Part shown: piece by piece, positions 23,749 to 35,184 of the stretch
Position numbering within the stretch: the stretch's first letter is position 1
Layout: every line of letters starts with the position of its first letter
Origin: Theobroma cacao
Lineage: Eukaryota > Streptophyta > Magnoliopsida > Malvales > Malvaceae
Length of the DNA: 64,000 nucleotides
Direction: 5' to 3'
Assembly (NCBI RefSeq): GCF_000208745.1
Contig: NC_030852.1
Span: 31,078,969-31,142,968, forward strand
Notes under the pieces: model-generated
Database searches by the model: none
What the model was told of the DNA's origin: nothing
Seen by the model: only the letters and a program-made list of their open reading frames with translations
Position numbers and translations under genes: made by a program

Positions 23749-25660
23749 TCACCTTGTATTTGTATTTGGGGCTGATCTTTTCATGGGAAAAGGACTTAAA
23801 ATTCTCATTTTAAAGCACAAATCCAAGCCAACAGCAGCAAATAAAAAGATGATAAGATTCTGAGACACATACACTGCACCATCAAAAGCATACGACAAGA
23901 AGCTTCCAGGGTCCAGTTCCAGAGGTGACCCTCCAACCAATGTACCAAGACCTGCATTTTTCATCATTATTTTGCATATCAGTTTAGAACAATTTGTGTC
24001 TTCTTTAGCATATCGTTAGAATTTCCCATTTTATTTGCTAAGCTTCTGAAATGGTTAACGTCCCATATATTCTACTGACTATTTGGAAAAACATAAAGAG
24101 TTCTATTAATTGGCACTTGATTGTAATTATACCTTTCACAAAACCAAAAGCTGCAGATGTCCCGGTCTTTAGCTGGAAATTGTCCAAATCTCTCCTAACT
24201 GCATATCGAAAGGTTACCCCAAACAATGCACAGCTGATAAAAGTGGCTGATAAAGGGAGCGGCAGCTGAGTACGGCTTGAAACTTGGGTCAAGGAGATGG
24301 GCAGCCCAGCAAGGGTGCCAACAACTGCAGATATCAAAGCTGCTTTTATGGACTCCAATCTCTCTTTATCATTATCAATTCCTTCACCATCTTTGCTCCT
24401 GAAAGCATCTCTATCTTCTACATTATCTGCATTAAGTGAAAGAGAGAGTTCTGCTTCTTCAACCATGGCTCGTGCTTGTGAGATCTCCTGCTGACACTCT
24501 GCAATCTTGAATTTTCACAGAATTTACACATCAATAGTCATAGACAATATCTCAATGAGTTAATTGTTAATCATATGAATGGTAGTCACAGAATAAGATG
24601 ATTGTTTAATAAAGATCAATTACAATTTTCTATACATAATTGCCCCATTCATCATGAAGAAGAAAGATCAAATTTTGGAAAACATAAACCTTTGTATAGC
24701 AATCATCCCCAAATAAAGGGCTGAGAAGTATATCATTTCGTTCTATCCATCTATTTTTCATTACTGTATGTTCCAGCAGGCTTTTGCAACTACTACTTAA
24801 AAAAGAGCAAAAGATGCTAAGCAGTCACTGCTAACAGCAGAACCCCATTGGTTATCTATAGGCAAATGCAACAATTTTAATTAACAAGTTATGATCCAAG
24901 TCAATTTCCATTTTACTTGAACCAGGCCCATCAATCATCCAAGAAGCATATTTCCTTTCATGGATAATCTAAACAAACCCACATTGCCAAAGTTACAGTT
25001 ATAAGAGAACAACACATACTTTCGGTTCTGATTTTAAGTCCTATTTGTTTTCCAGTACAGAAAATATAAATTGCAATAAAATTACAATCTTGAATAATTC
25101 TCACAAACCGACACCGCCTCAATTTCACAATATATGCAAATTGCAACAAAACCATTTCCCCTAAACTAAAAGAAAGGTTTTAAAAAGGCAGAATAAGAGA
25201 AGAAGCTGACCTCAGACGCCCTGGCTTCTAGTTGGTTAATGTAATTTCCCAATAATTGAGCTTCAAGTTCTTGCTTTTCAATCTCCACAAGTTGTCTCTT
25301 AGCCATCTCTACTCGCTGAGAGGCCTTCTCCAATCCATCAAGCAAGCCCTTATTCTCTTCTCTGTTCAAGAGCTCCTCAACCTGCTTGCCAACAATACCA
25401 GAAAGGGCATCCTTCAAGTCGTTGCTTGTTTCTTTCTCCTCCGAGTTACTGCTGCATTTCAAGATGAGAGGCTTTAGCAGCGGAGAAGTGAGACTGTGGA
25501 AGCTTTTTGGGCATGTTGAAGGTGCAATGCAAAAGCTTGGTTTAGAGAGGGATCTGAGGTTTGAAGAGAGAAGCAGAGTGGAGGTGACTGCTGAGGGCAT
25601 TGAGCCAGAGATTGCTGGACTGACTGGTATTCTATGCAGAAGTTGTCCTCCCCTCTTCAC
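23749..25660 (-). CDS. Plastid-targeted protein with coiled coil and membrane segments, 341 aa
   Basis: Exons (minus): 25660-25211, 24505-24133, 23951-23749; GT-AG introns with matching phases. Residues 1 to about 70 are Ser/Leu/Pro-rich and low in acidic residues, consistent with a chloroplast transit peptide. MPSAVTS at residue 21 is an alternative start. A charged helical stretch from about 95 to 180 (LNREENKGLLDGLEKAS, AKRQLVEIEKQELEAQ, ISQARAMVEEAELSL) predicts a coiled coil. Two or three hydrophobic segments follow (IKAALISAVVGTLAGLPISL, LSATFISCALFGVTF, LIIFLFAAVGLDLCF), separated by YAVRRDLDNFQLKTG. I recognise this as a conserved plant plastid protein type but cannot give a function. 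The gap lies beyond its 5' end, so the promoter is partly unsequenced. Confidence 0.78.
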
Positions 25661-26517
25661 CAGTTAGAATGAAATGGATTAGACCCCCTCACCCTCGGGC
25701 CTCAAGCCCTGGATGGCTTGGAATTTTTTTTTTCTCTTACCTCTTTGTCCTTGAGTAGAGTGATATTCAATAAAATTTAGTACCCTATTCCTACGAGGTA
25801 AAGCCTTGATGATGTAATGTCTCCTTTCGTGATTCGTTGATCAAGTCATTGTTTCATATTTAATCATAAGCTTATTTTCTTAAAAAAAATTATAAAATCT
25901 ATAGATCGTTCTCACTTTTAAATTATGATACAAATATATAATTTTTTTATTTATCATATTTAAAATTTAAATTATATGTATCATTAACAAGATATCACTG
26001 ACACTCAAATTTAACTTTATATTGTCAAAATTAACAAATTAATCAATTAAATCAACTCTGGTTGATTAATCCTAAATTTTTTCTATATAATATATATGTT
26101 ACTTTGAAGATTGACAATTATGAAAATTGATTTTCAAACTTGTTTGATAAAATTGAATTTGGGTATCAAAAGCCTAAAACAGCTTATGTAAAATTAATTA
26201 GAATTATTTGTAGATATAACTTTGTCTCACAATTAACACTATTTTTTGTTATTTAAACGTATAGAACTCCTAAAAATAATTAAAGATGCCATAAATCTCT
26301 TTATTTATACTATTAAAAAATTAATTTTAAAATACTTTTCACATTTAAAAAAATTATAAAATAAATAAGTTTTAACGTGGAATTATAACAATTGACGTAA
26401 AAATTTATAAAATTAAAATAACTAAATTTTAAATCTTAACGTAAACATATGAGAATTAATGTAATAAATTAATTAAGTTAAAAAATTTAATTTTAATAAA
26501 AAATAATATTTATATTT
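25661..26517. other. AT-rich region before the assembly gap
   Basis: Very AT-rich non-coding DNA, presumed promoter side of the minus-strand plastid gene. Nothing else seen. Confidence 0.5.
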
Positions 26518-27266
26518 NNNNNNNNNNNNNNNNNNNNNNNNNNNNNNNNNNNNNNNNNNNNNNNNNNNNNNNNNNNNNNNNNNNNNNNNNNNNNNNNNNN
26601 NNNNNNNNNNNNNNNNNNNNNNNNNNNNNNNNNNNNNNNNNNNNNNNNNNNNNNNNNNNNNNNNNNNNNNNNNNNNNNNNNNNNNNNNNNNNNNNNNNNN
26701 NNNNNNNNNNNNNNNNNNNNNNNNNNNNNNNNNNNNNNNNNNNNNNNNNNNNNNNNNNNNNNNNNNNNNNNNNNNNNNNNNNNNNNNNNNNNNNNNNNNN
26801 NNNNNNNNNNNNNNNNNNNNNNNNNNNNNNNNNNNNNNNNNNNNNNNNNNNNNNNNNNNNNNNNNNNNNNNNNNNNNNNNNNNNNNNNNNNNNNNNNNNN
26901 NNNNNNNNNNNNNNNNNNNNNNNNNNNNNNNNNNNNNNNNNNNNNNNNNNNNNNNNNNNNNNNNNNNNNNNNNNNNNNNNNNNNNNNNNNNNNNNNNNNN
27001 NNNNNNNNNNNNNNNNNNNNNNNNNNNNNNNNNNNNNNNNNNNNNNNNNNNNNNNNNNNNNNNNNNNNNNNNNNNNNNNNNNNNNNNNNNNNNNNNNNNN
27101 NNNNNNNNNNNNNNNNNNNNNNNNNNNNNNNNNNNNNNNNNNNNNNNNNNNNNNNNNNNNNNNNNNNNNNNNNNNNNNNNNNNNNNNNNNNNNNNNNNNN
27201 NNNNNNNNNNNNNNNNNNNNNNNNNNNNNNNNNNNNNNNNNNNNNNNNNNNNNNNNNNNNNNNNNN
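26518..27266. other. Assembly gap (749 N)
   Basis: Run of N. The right flank carries an AT-rich tandem array, so collapse of a repeat is a likely cause. The true length is unknown. Confidence 1.
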
Positions 27267-27530
27267 TTATTTAATATATTAATATTATTTCACTATAATA
27301 AATATTATAAAGCATATTACTTAATATTATTATTTGAATATAATAAATGTAACAAAGAATATTATTTAGTATTATTTAAATTTAATGAAGAATACATTTT
27401 ATCTTTTAATATTAAATATTATTTAATTATAATAAAATGTTTAATTATCTTATAATACAAAATATTATTAAATTATAATAAAAATATGTTTGTATTTTGA
27501 TGAAAATATTATTTAATTATAGTAAAAGTT
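27267..27530. repeat. AT-rich degenerate tandem array next to the gap
   Basis: The phrase AATATTATTTAATTATAATAAA, with variants, recurs at about 27281, 27322, 27415, 27461 and 27505, spaced roughly 41-46 bases where adjacent. It may continue into the gap. Confidence 0.6.
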
Positions 27531-28023
27531 ATTTTGATTTTATTGCTCAGAATATTTTTATATTTTAATAAAATAAATTCTTTAATTTTAATAAATAGTA
27601 TTTATTTCTCATCACAGTTTTTTTGTTTTTTAATTAAAAAAATCTTTAAATTTTAATAAAGAGTATTTTTATCATTTACCCATTATTCCTGATCATTTTT
27701 AAAATTATTCCTACCAATCAAATAATGAAATAAGTAATAATAGTAATTTCTATCTTATTCCATTCTCATGAACTAATTTACATAATAACTATTATTTTTT
27801 ATTTTATTTTTTAAAAATAATTATTTTATTTTTATTTTATTCTTTTCAGTGAACTAAGCATGTCATTAGACTTTTAACATTGTACACATGTGTTAGTCAA
27901 GGTTTTAGAAAAAAAAAAAAATCCTCATAGAGTAATCGAAAAGTTAGAAAACGCAATCCCCTGCCGTTTTTGTATAGTGTATAAGTGGAGGGGTTTGGGG
28001 ATGAAAATTTGGGAGTTGAAGGC

Positions 28024-30571
28024 ATGTGGGCAATAATAAGGGGAGGGTTTAACCAGAAGCTTTTCAACTTGCACAAAACCCTCTCGCGCCCTCTCATGGC
28101 TACCTCCAACCTCATTAGGGTTTCCTCCCCGGCTTACTCCACTGGCTCCCCAAACCAAGCGCCACCTAGGCGCGTTGGTACCCATAACGGTAGCTTTCAC
28201 TGCGACGAGGCCCTTGGCTGCTTCATGATTCGTCTCACTGACAAGTTTTCCAACTCCGAGATTGTCCGTACTCGAGACCCCAAGGTGGGTTTTTTTTTCC
28301 TTTTTTTCTAATTCTTTTTCTGTTTGATTGCCGAAAATTTGTAGCAAAGTAAGAAGGAATGGAAATGATATAATGGGCCTTTTTTTTTGGGGATCTAGAA
28401 AACGTGCTTCGTTTGCCTTTTTACAAAGTGAGTTTTTTCGTTTATTTGTTTGCAATTTTTTGTAGCATATAAATTCCAAAACTTAAAATGTAGAATCAAT
28501 TTGGGAAGATTTAAGTTTTCATGGCAATGTAGAATTTGATAGTTTATTTTCGTTCGCGTTTGGCTTTTTATGCTTCCTCTTTGAAGGTTCTTTATAAGAT
28601 TGATCTGAGTTTGCAGGTACTGGAGGGGCTTGATGCTGTGCTTGATGTGGGAGGCGTGTATGATCCTAGTCATGATCGGTATGATCATCACCAGAAAGGA
28701 TTTGAGGAGGTTTTCGGACATGGATTTAATACAAAGCTCAGCAGTGCCGGACTTGTTTACAAGGTATTCATTTGTTCCATTGTGCCATTAAAAATTCCTT
28801 CTCATGGTTCTCTTCTTGTTGGCTTATAGGTATTGTGGTTCTCATTTCATAGAGTATAATCTGAGAAATGATGTTTTTTGGTAGTTTATATGGCTTCTTA
28901 ATTATCAGTTTAATTTTCCCTCTTAGCATTTTGGCAAGGAGATAATAGCTAAAGAGCTCCAGCTTGGCGAAGACCACCCGGATGTGCATAGATTATTTCT
29001 GGCCATCTATAAAAGCTTCATGGAGGTACTTACATCTTTGATTGTTAAGTTTTAAAGGGTTTGAATTCCATGAGTTCTGGCTCCTTTCTCTGGAAGTAGA
29101 TTAGGATCTTATGGTTAAACAAATATTACTATCCCTTTTGAAACTGGTTCGAAAGAGTTTTTACAGACTATAAATTCTGTGCTTTTCTTTGTTTTATTAG
29201 CAATGAAAATTTCTAGCTTTATTTTGTTCAGGCTGGTATGACTATGTGGTTATCGGATTAACACCATAGGCTTCTCACACCATAAGCTTCCTGCTCTTTC
29301 CTTGGTTTTATTTTCCTAGGCTTCAGTTAAGTGATTATGGATTTAGATGTTCATTTGGGATTTTATTTTTTGCTTTTACCAGGCAATTGATGCAATTGAC
29401 AATGGAATCAACCAGTTTGATACAGACAAACCTCCAAGATATGTGAACAATACACATTTATCCTCTAGGGTTGGAAGATTAAATTTAGACTGGACGGATC
29501 CTGATCAATCGCCTGAGAAGGAGAATGAGGCTTTCCAACAAGCAATGGCACTATCTGGCAGTGAGTTCTTAGATGTAAGTCTCTTTCAAAATTTAAAACA
29601 TGCCTAAAATATATTTATCAATATGTTCTTCACTTCTAAAGTCCTAGATATAATTATTTGTTTCTCTTCAGAATGGATAAATATATGTATTAGATTCTTC
29701 ATAACTTTAATAGGACCTTCTTCAATTTTCAGAGTGTCTGTTTTCATGCAAAATCATGGTTACCAGCAAGGTCAATTGTGATGGAGTGCATTGCAGAGAG
29801 ATATGATATAGACCCTAGTGGCGAAATCATGGTTTTGAGAAGGTTTTGCCCTGTAAGTAAATGTCCATAATTTTGTTTCTTTTCTTTTGTAATTTTATTC
29901 TTCCACTATTCCTGCACAAGTGTATACTACTGGTAGTCCTTGAGTTGGTTTGAATTTTTCTGGAATAGCTTATGCAGTATCATTAGGATGTGAGATGAAT
30001 CTATTTCTGCCATGTTACTGTGGCAAATTTGCTTATTCTTGACTTAATATACATCATTTATTTACACTAGGTCTGATTTCATTTTGCATCCTACAGTGGA
30101 AGCTTCACTTATTTGAGCTTGAGGAGGAGATGAAGGTTGAGCCTCCTATTAAATATGTTCTTTATGAGGTATGTTCCAGAGCTTGTAGGCCTAGAGTAGA
30201 TGCTAGTGTCAGACAGAGGGCAATGTATTCTGCTGTAGCTTATGTTCTTCACTTTTGTTTCCTGATTATCCAAGTTGAAGTCATCGTTGCTGTTTTCCTT
30301 AGTTTGAGATAGATTCTCATTGACCTTTTGACCATGTAATGTGCAGGATGAGAGGGGCAAACAGTGGCGAGTTCAGGCTGTAGGAGTATCTCCTGATAGA
30401 TTTGAGAGCCGGAAGCCCCTCCCAGCTCAGTGGCGAGGTCTGAGGGATGATGAACTGTCAAAGGAGGCAGGAATTCCTGGTTGTGTCTTTGTCCACATGA
30501 GCGGGTTTATTGGTGGAAATAAAACTTATGAGGGTGCTCTAGCGATGGCAAGAACTGCTCTGAAGATATAA
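28024..30571 (+). CDS. MYG1: MYG1 family 3'-5' RNA exonuclease / metal-dependent hydrolase, 371 aa
   Basis: Exons: 28024-28284, 28617-28763, 28927-29025, 29383-29574, 29733-29852, 30097-30168, 30347-30571; all GT-AG, all phase 0. After a 50-residue leader comes the family motif THNGSFHCDEALGCFMIR (53-70), then VLDVGGVYD and DRYDHHQKGF with the DHH triad at 110-112. Other conserved blocks are FHAKSWLPAR and the C-terminal PGCVFVHMSGFIGGN. Animal and yeast MYG1 proteins act in nucleolus and mitochondria as RNA exonucleases; the same role here is inferred. The leader (MWAIIRGGFNQKLFNLHKTL, R/K-rich with no acidic residues) looks like a mitochondrial presequence. A second in-frame ATG at residue 25 (MATSNLIRV) could give an unleadered form, so dual localisation is possible. 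Confidence 0.92.
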
Positions 30572-31133
30572 TCTTGGGAGCTTGATTTCATTTCTGTATC
30601 GTTCATTCAAGACGTGGTATCTCTTACATCATTCTATAACAGGATCTGGATTAGTTACCAAGTTTTTTATGGCTAAATTTGTTCAGTGCTCTTTGATTCA
30701 AGTTATCACTTCATTTTTAGTTGATATTTGCAAACAAGTTAAAATTTAGGATGCAAAACGTGAAGACTTTTCCTTTTTTGTTTTTCTAACAGCAACAATG
30801 GTTTGTGCTCATGGACACCTTGACAAATACGGTATAGGTTGCATTGAATGGAATGCCATAAGGACGTAGTAATATTTAAGCTGTATATTTCACATCCTTG
30901 AACAACTATTCAGCTTAAAAGGAAATTTTTTATCCCCAAGTAAACGGTTGAGATTGTTTTAATTGAAAGATGGACAACAACGATTCACTATTACAATTTG
31001 TTCTCATTTCATAATAATTTCAAGCACTTCTAGGATTAGCTAAGGATATAGTTGGGAATTACTGTGGCTTGGGGTAATTATGTGTCAAATCTTTGCCGAA
31101 GGTCGCAAGTAATTAACGGCGTTAAGAATAAGA
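30572..31133. other. Spacer between MYG1 and the aldolase gene
   Basis: MYG1 3'UTR-like sequence and AT-rich spacer; no coding signal. Confidence 0.5.
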
Positions 31134-31247
31134 ATGGAGACTGGAGAGGCGTCTTCGGGTTTGGGTCTACAAAATCCGGGTCATTCAGTTAAAAAGGTAA
31201 AACCCCTCGAAGCACTCTTTCTTACGTCTCTCACCGATCTTTTTTAA
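31134..31247 (+). other. Possible 37-codon upstream ORF in the aldolase gene leader
   Basis: ATG at 31134, reading METGEASSGLGLQNPGHSVK..., stops at 31245-31247, 80 bases before the aldolase ATG at 31328. Its amino-acid composition is protein-like. A GT at the K-K|V position (about 31197) followed by a CT-rich stretch ending in CAG (31268) would also allow it to be a short spliced exon. Whether it is transcribed is unknown. Confidence 0.3.
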
Positions 31248-31327
31248 CTAAAAACCTATCTCTCCAGATCCCCAACATTCTTGGTTAATAACCCCAAATT
31301 CCCCACCATCCCCCTGCACCACAAGCC

Positions 31328-32368
31328 ATGGCCACTCTCACATACACCGCCGCCGCTGCCGCCAGCCCCAAACTTTCCCTTAGAAATCCTCTTTCATTCA
31401 TTTCCTCCAAATCCCTCTCCTTTCCTTCTTCCAAGCCTTCCATTTCCTTACTCAAACCCTTAAACTCTACCAAATTCCCCACCCTCTCCCCTCTCAAATG
31501 TTCCCCTAATCCTTCACCTTCTCCCTCCACATCCTCTCTCAAATCCCGCCTCCGCAACGGCGAAACCCTCTACGGTATCTTCCTCCTTTCCTTCTCTCCC
31601 ACTCTGGCCGAGATCGCCGCACTCTCTGGCTACGACTTTGTAGTCATCGACATGGAACACGGCCCTGGAGGAATCCACGAATCCCTCCAAATCCTACGCA
31701 CTCTCTCCCCGACCAATACCCCAGCCATCATCCGCCTCCCTGAATTCTCCGCTGCTTGGGCCAAAAAAGCTCTTGACCTCGGTCCACAAGGGATCATGTT
31801 CCCTATGATTGACTCCCCTAAAGACGCTAAAAAGGCGGTGTCTTATTGCCGTTTCCCTCCTGACGGAATCCGTGGCTCCGCTCACACGGTAGTGAGAGCT
31901 TCCAACTACGGAATCAACGAAGGGTATTTGAGTAATTACATGGAGGATCTGTTAATAATGTGCCAGGTGGAGACGGTAGATGCGGTGAAAAAAGTGGAAG
32001 AGATCGCCGCCGTTGATGGGGTCGACTGTGTTCAAATGGGCCCGTTGGATCTAAGCGCTAGCTTGGGTTACTTGTGGGACCCGGGTCACAAGAACGTTAG
32101 GGAGATGTTGAGGACGGCGGAGAGAGGAGTGCTTAAGTCGGACCCTGGGGACGGTGGAGCCTTCTTGGCTGGTTTTGCAATGCCGCATGATCCGCCGGTG
32201 GAGCTCGGGAGGCGCGGGTATCACATGGTTTCTGGCGCCGTTGATTTTGCGTTGTTCAGAAATGCGGCTTTGGCGGATGTTAAAAGTTTTAAGAATAGTG
32301 TGACGGTGGGTTCTGATGATGATGGGGAAGAGGATAAAGATGGTGATGAGAAGTATTGGAGTGAATAA
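31328..32368 (+). CDS. HpcH/HpaI-type aldolase, plastid-targeted, 346 aa
   Basis: Single exon. Residues 1-70 are Ser/Ala/Pro/Lys-rich (a chloroplast transit peptide). The class II aldolase TIM barrel of the HpcH/HpaI (2-oxo acid, pyruvate-dependent) family follows. Recognisable catalytic or metal positions by family analogy are His111 in DMEHGPGG, Arg136 in IIRLPE, Glu215 in CQVET and Asp241 in GPLDLSASLGY. Bacterial relatives cleave or form 4-hydroxy-2-oxo acids with Mg2+ or Mn2+; the plant substrate is not established. The C-terminal tail (about 330-346) is strongly acidic. The gene is followed in tandem by a second copy without a transit peptide. A relative I recall, At4g10750, sits next to MTA in Arabidopsis, as this pair nearly does here. 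Confidence 0.9.
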   Translation: MATLTYTAAAAASPKLSLRNPLSFISSKSLSFPSSKPSISLLKPLNSTKFPTLSPLKCSPNPSPSPSTSSLKSRLRNGETLYGIFLLSFSPTLAEIAALSGYDFVVIDMEHGPGGIHESLQILRTLSPTNTPAIIRLPEFSAAWAKKALDLGPQGIMFPMIDSPKDAKKAVSYCRFPPDGIRGSAHTVVRASNYGINEGYLSNYMEDLLIMCQVETVDAVKKVEEIAAVDGVDCVQMGPLDLSASLGYLWDPGHKNVREMLRTAERGVLKSDPGDGGAFLAGFAMPHDPPVELGRRGYHMVSGAVDFALFRNAALADVKSFKNSVTVGSDDDGEEDKDGDEKYWSE

Positions 32369-33115
32369 AAATAGATGGAGTTCTACTTTGCTTTTCCTTT
32401 TGGTGTCTATTTGGTTGCAAGTTTTTGTACATGTTGAGCAGCATCGTTTCCTATTCGACAATGAAATCGAGATTGAGACTTTGAGTTCAATTTCGCATGA
32501 ATCTTCGACCTTGTTTTAGTTCATTGCCCATAATAATAAATTTAATAATGTTGGAGTATGTTCAAGCTCGATTCCCCGCCTATTATTAAGTCAAATATAA
32601 AGCTCGATTTCAATTTTTCGAAGCTTTGAGCCCGATCAGAGGAATAAGAACAGAGTCCAATTAGGATGTTTAGTGCGCAGACATTGGAAACAAAATAGAA
32701 TAGATATAAAAATCCAAGTCAATTTAAGTTTTAGAATTAAATTTGCTTTACTTGTTAAAGTTCATGGAAACGTAATGAATATTTAAATCAATATCTATCG
32801 CAAAATTTTAAAATTTTTACAACAAAATCCAATGCCTTTTGGATTCGAGGTTTGGCATTTCTCCTCCGTTTTTCTTCTTCTCACTCCCCTTTCACAGCCT
32901 TTTGAAGAGGCTTGCTCCTTTTGTAAAAGGACATTGGACGATGTTGATTTGTGAGATTCCTTGGATTGGGCTGGGCCACACTCGACACTGATCATCACAA
33001 TTGGATGCCATGCCAACTCTATCATCACTCAAAACTTGCGTGGAACAAAACAGATACCAGTCTATCAGACTATCCTAGTAATTTTTCATTCTTTCTCGAA
33101 CCAAACTTCCCAGCC
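32369..33115. other. Spacer between the two aldolase copies
   Basis: 3'UTR of the first copy and presumed promoter of the second; no other coding signal. Confidence 0.5.
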
Positions 33116-33897
33116 ATGGCCTCATTACCACCGGCCACCAAAACCCTCAAGGCTCGTCTCTACGATGGTGACACCCTTTATGGCCTCTTCCTCCTCAGCT
33201 TCTCCCCTACTCTGGCTGAAATCTCAGGCCTCGCAGGCTACGACTTCGTTGTCGTCGACGTGGAACATGGCCACGGTGGTATCTCCCAGGCGCTTCCTTG
33301 TCTTCAGGCTCTATCCGCCACCCACACTCCCACCATCCTCCGCTTGCCAGAAAATTCCCCATCATGGGCCAAGAAAGCCCTCGACTTGGGCCCAGATGGC
33401 CTCATGTTCCCCATGATCGACGAACCGGAATCCGCCAAAAATGCCGTGTCATACTGCCGCTACCCTCCTGCTGGTATACGAGGCGCTGCACACCCAATTG
33501 TTAGAGCTTCCAAGTACGGCCTTGACGATGATTACTTGGAGATGTGCGAGCGTGAGCTACTGCTTATGTGCCAGGTAGAATCGGAGGAAGCTGTGAACAG
33601 AGCTGAAGAGATTGCAGCCGTTGATGGGTAGACTGTGTGATGGTCGGGCCGACGGATTTGAGTGCCAGCATGGGGTACCTGCGGGACCCGGGGAATGAGA
33701 CAGTGAAGAAGATGATGAACGTGGCTGAGGCGACTGTGTTAGGCGGCGGTGCGGCCTATTTGGCCGGGTTTTCTATGCCGCATGATCCGCCCAATGAGAT
33801 GAGGAAGCGCGGGTTCCGCATGGTTTGTGGTGGGGTCGATTTGGCGTTGTTTAGAAACGCTGCTCTGGAAGATGTAAAGAAGTTTAAGACGGTCTAG
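33116..33897 (+). pseudogene. Second HpcH/HpaI-type aldolase copy, frameshifted by one missing base
   Basis: ATG at 33116 (MASLPPATK) opens a frame that runs through FLLSFSPTLAE, DVEHGHGG, ILRLPENS, the GLMFPMIDEP motif and CQVES, then meets TAG at 33629-33631 just after AAVDG. The first copy reads GATGGGGTCGAC here; this copy has GATGGGTAGAC, one G short. One base out, the remainder is perfectly good: VGPTDLSASMGY, FSMPHDPP, GVDLALFRNAA, ending at 33897. With one added G the gene would encode 260 residues, matching the mature part of its neighbour. There is no transit peptide, so a working product would be cytosolic. It is either a very recent pseudogene or a consensus error in a G-run; no other damage is seen. 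Confidence 0.85.
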
Positions 33898-35184
33898 GTT
33901 CTCTCAGTGGCTTGATCGGCGTCTCTGTGATCAGATGTAGAAAATAACATCTTCTCCTTTTTATTCGTTATAATTTTGGGAAACAGGAAAATAAATTGTG
34001 CATGTTACTACTGTTATTTTTTTTTAATTCAGGAAGTCAAATTTAAATTCAACTTTTTGTGTGCGTAGGTTTGTTTTTTTTTTTTTTTATGGAATGAATC
34101 TTTTTTAAACAAATAAAAGGGATAATTAGATAATTCAACAAACGGTTTAAACAAATATAACTTTTTAAATAAACATAATTCTTCAAAAAAAATTTTATTT
34201 TTATGTTTTTAATATAAGACTGTGTCTCATACTATTATTAATTAAAATGTCTAATAATATATATTTATAACATACTATGCTTAAACAGTAGTTCAAATTG
34301 AATTATATACAAAGTTTAATTTTTGAATTGTATTTCTAAAAGATCTTAATTTAATAATTATATAATATAAATTCAATTTAAATCTTTTGATAAGAAAGTT
34401 CAATTTAAATCGTGCGAAAATTAGATAACGATTTGCGATTATATCTAATGCCGAAAAAGGAACTCCACATTCATATTTGGGTACATAAGTTTGAAGGTTT
34501 ATCTACGTGCCTTCAATTCCAACACGCTTCAACTTGTATATAAATGGAAAATCCGTACAATTTTGAATGGCAAGCTAAGCTGATATTGATGGAAACGATG
34601 CTTACCTTAGAAAACTATACTTTGAATTATGCTCACATTTCATTATAGCAATTGAGATTGAGATTATGCTTCCATTCCATTTTAGTAATTCAAAGTATCT
34701 TTAGGGGTTACCATATCATCATGTTGGTATCTTACCCCTATTTCTTACTTAAACCTGTTTTTTCTTTGGGACTTGGGAGTCTAATGGTTATGGAATAGAT
34801 TAACCAAGGTTAGAAGTATTTCATTTCTGGTCGGGTTTGAGTCCAACCCGGTCCAATATTTGAAAAATGAAAAATGTAATTTAAGTTTAAAAAAAGAAGA
34901 GCTTTTGCAAATTACCCGGGAAAATCACGAAACAAGGGGATCCAGCCTCTGCCTTAAGATTTACGAATGCACACGGACATACACCTACGACCTACCAAAC
35001 TCCACAAAGAAATTGTCAATTCCTTGGTTGCTGCCAACTCCCTTTTAACGCCACCCTGTTTTTTTGTAGCTTGCACAGTTATACGTTACTTCCACTCATC
35101 CTTGTCTCAATCTTTGCTCTCTGTTTCTCCTCTGTTTCTGTTTAGATCCTTCTTTGCAGGAAAAGAAAAAAGGAAAAAGATACA
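33898..35184. other. Spacer upstream of the MFS gene
   Basis: AT-rich, with poly-T runs near 34017 and 34075. The last 200 bases are probably the MFS gene leader. No coding signal. Confidence 0.5.
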
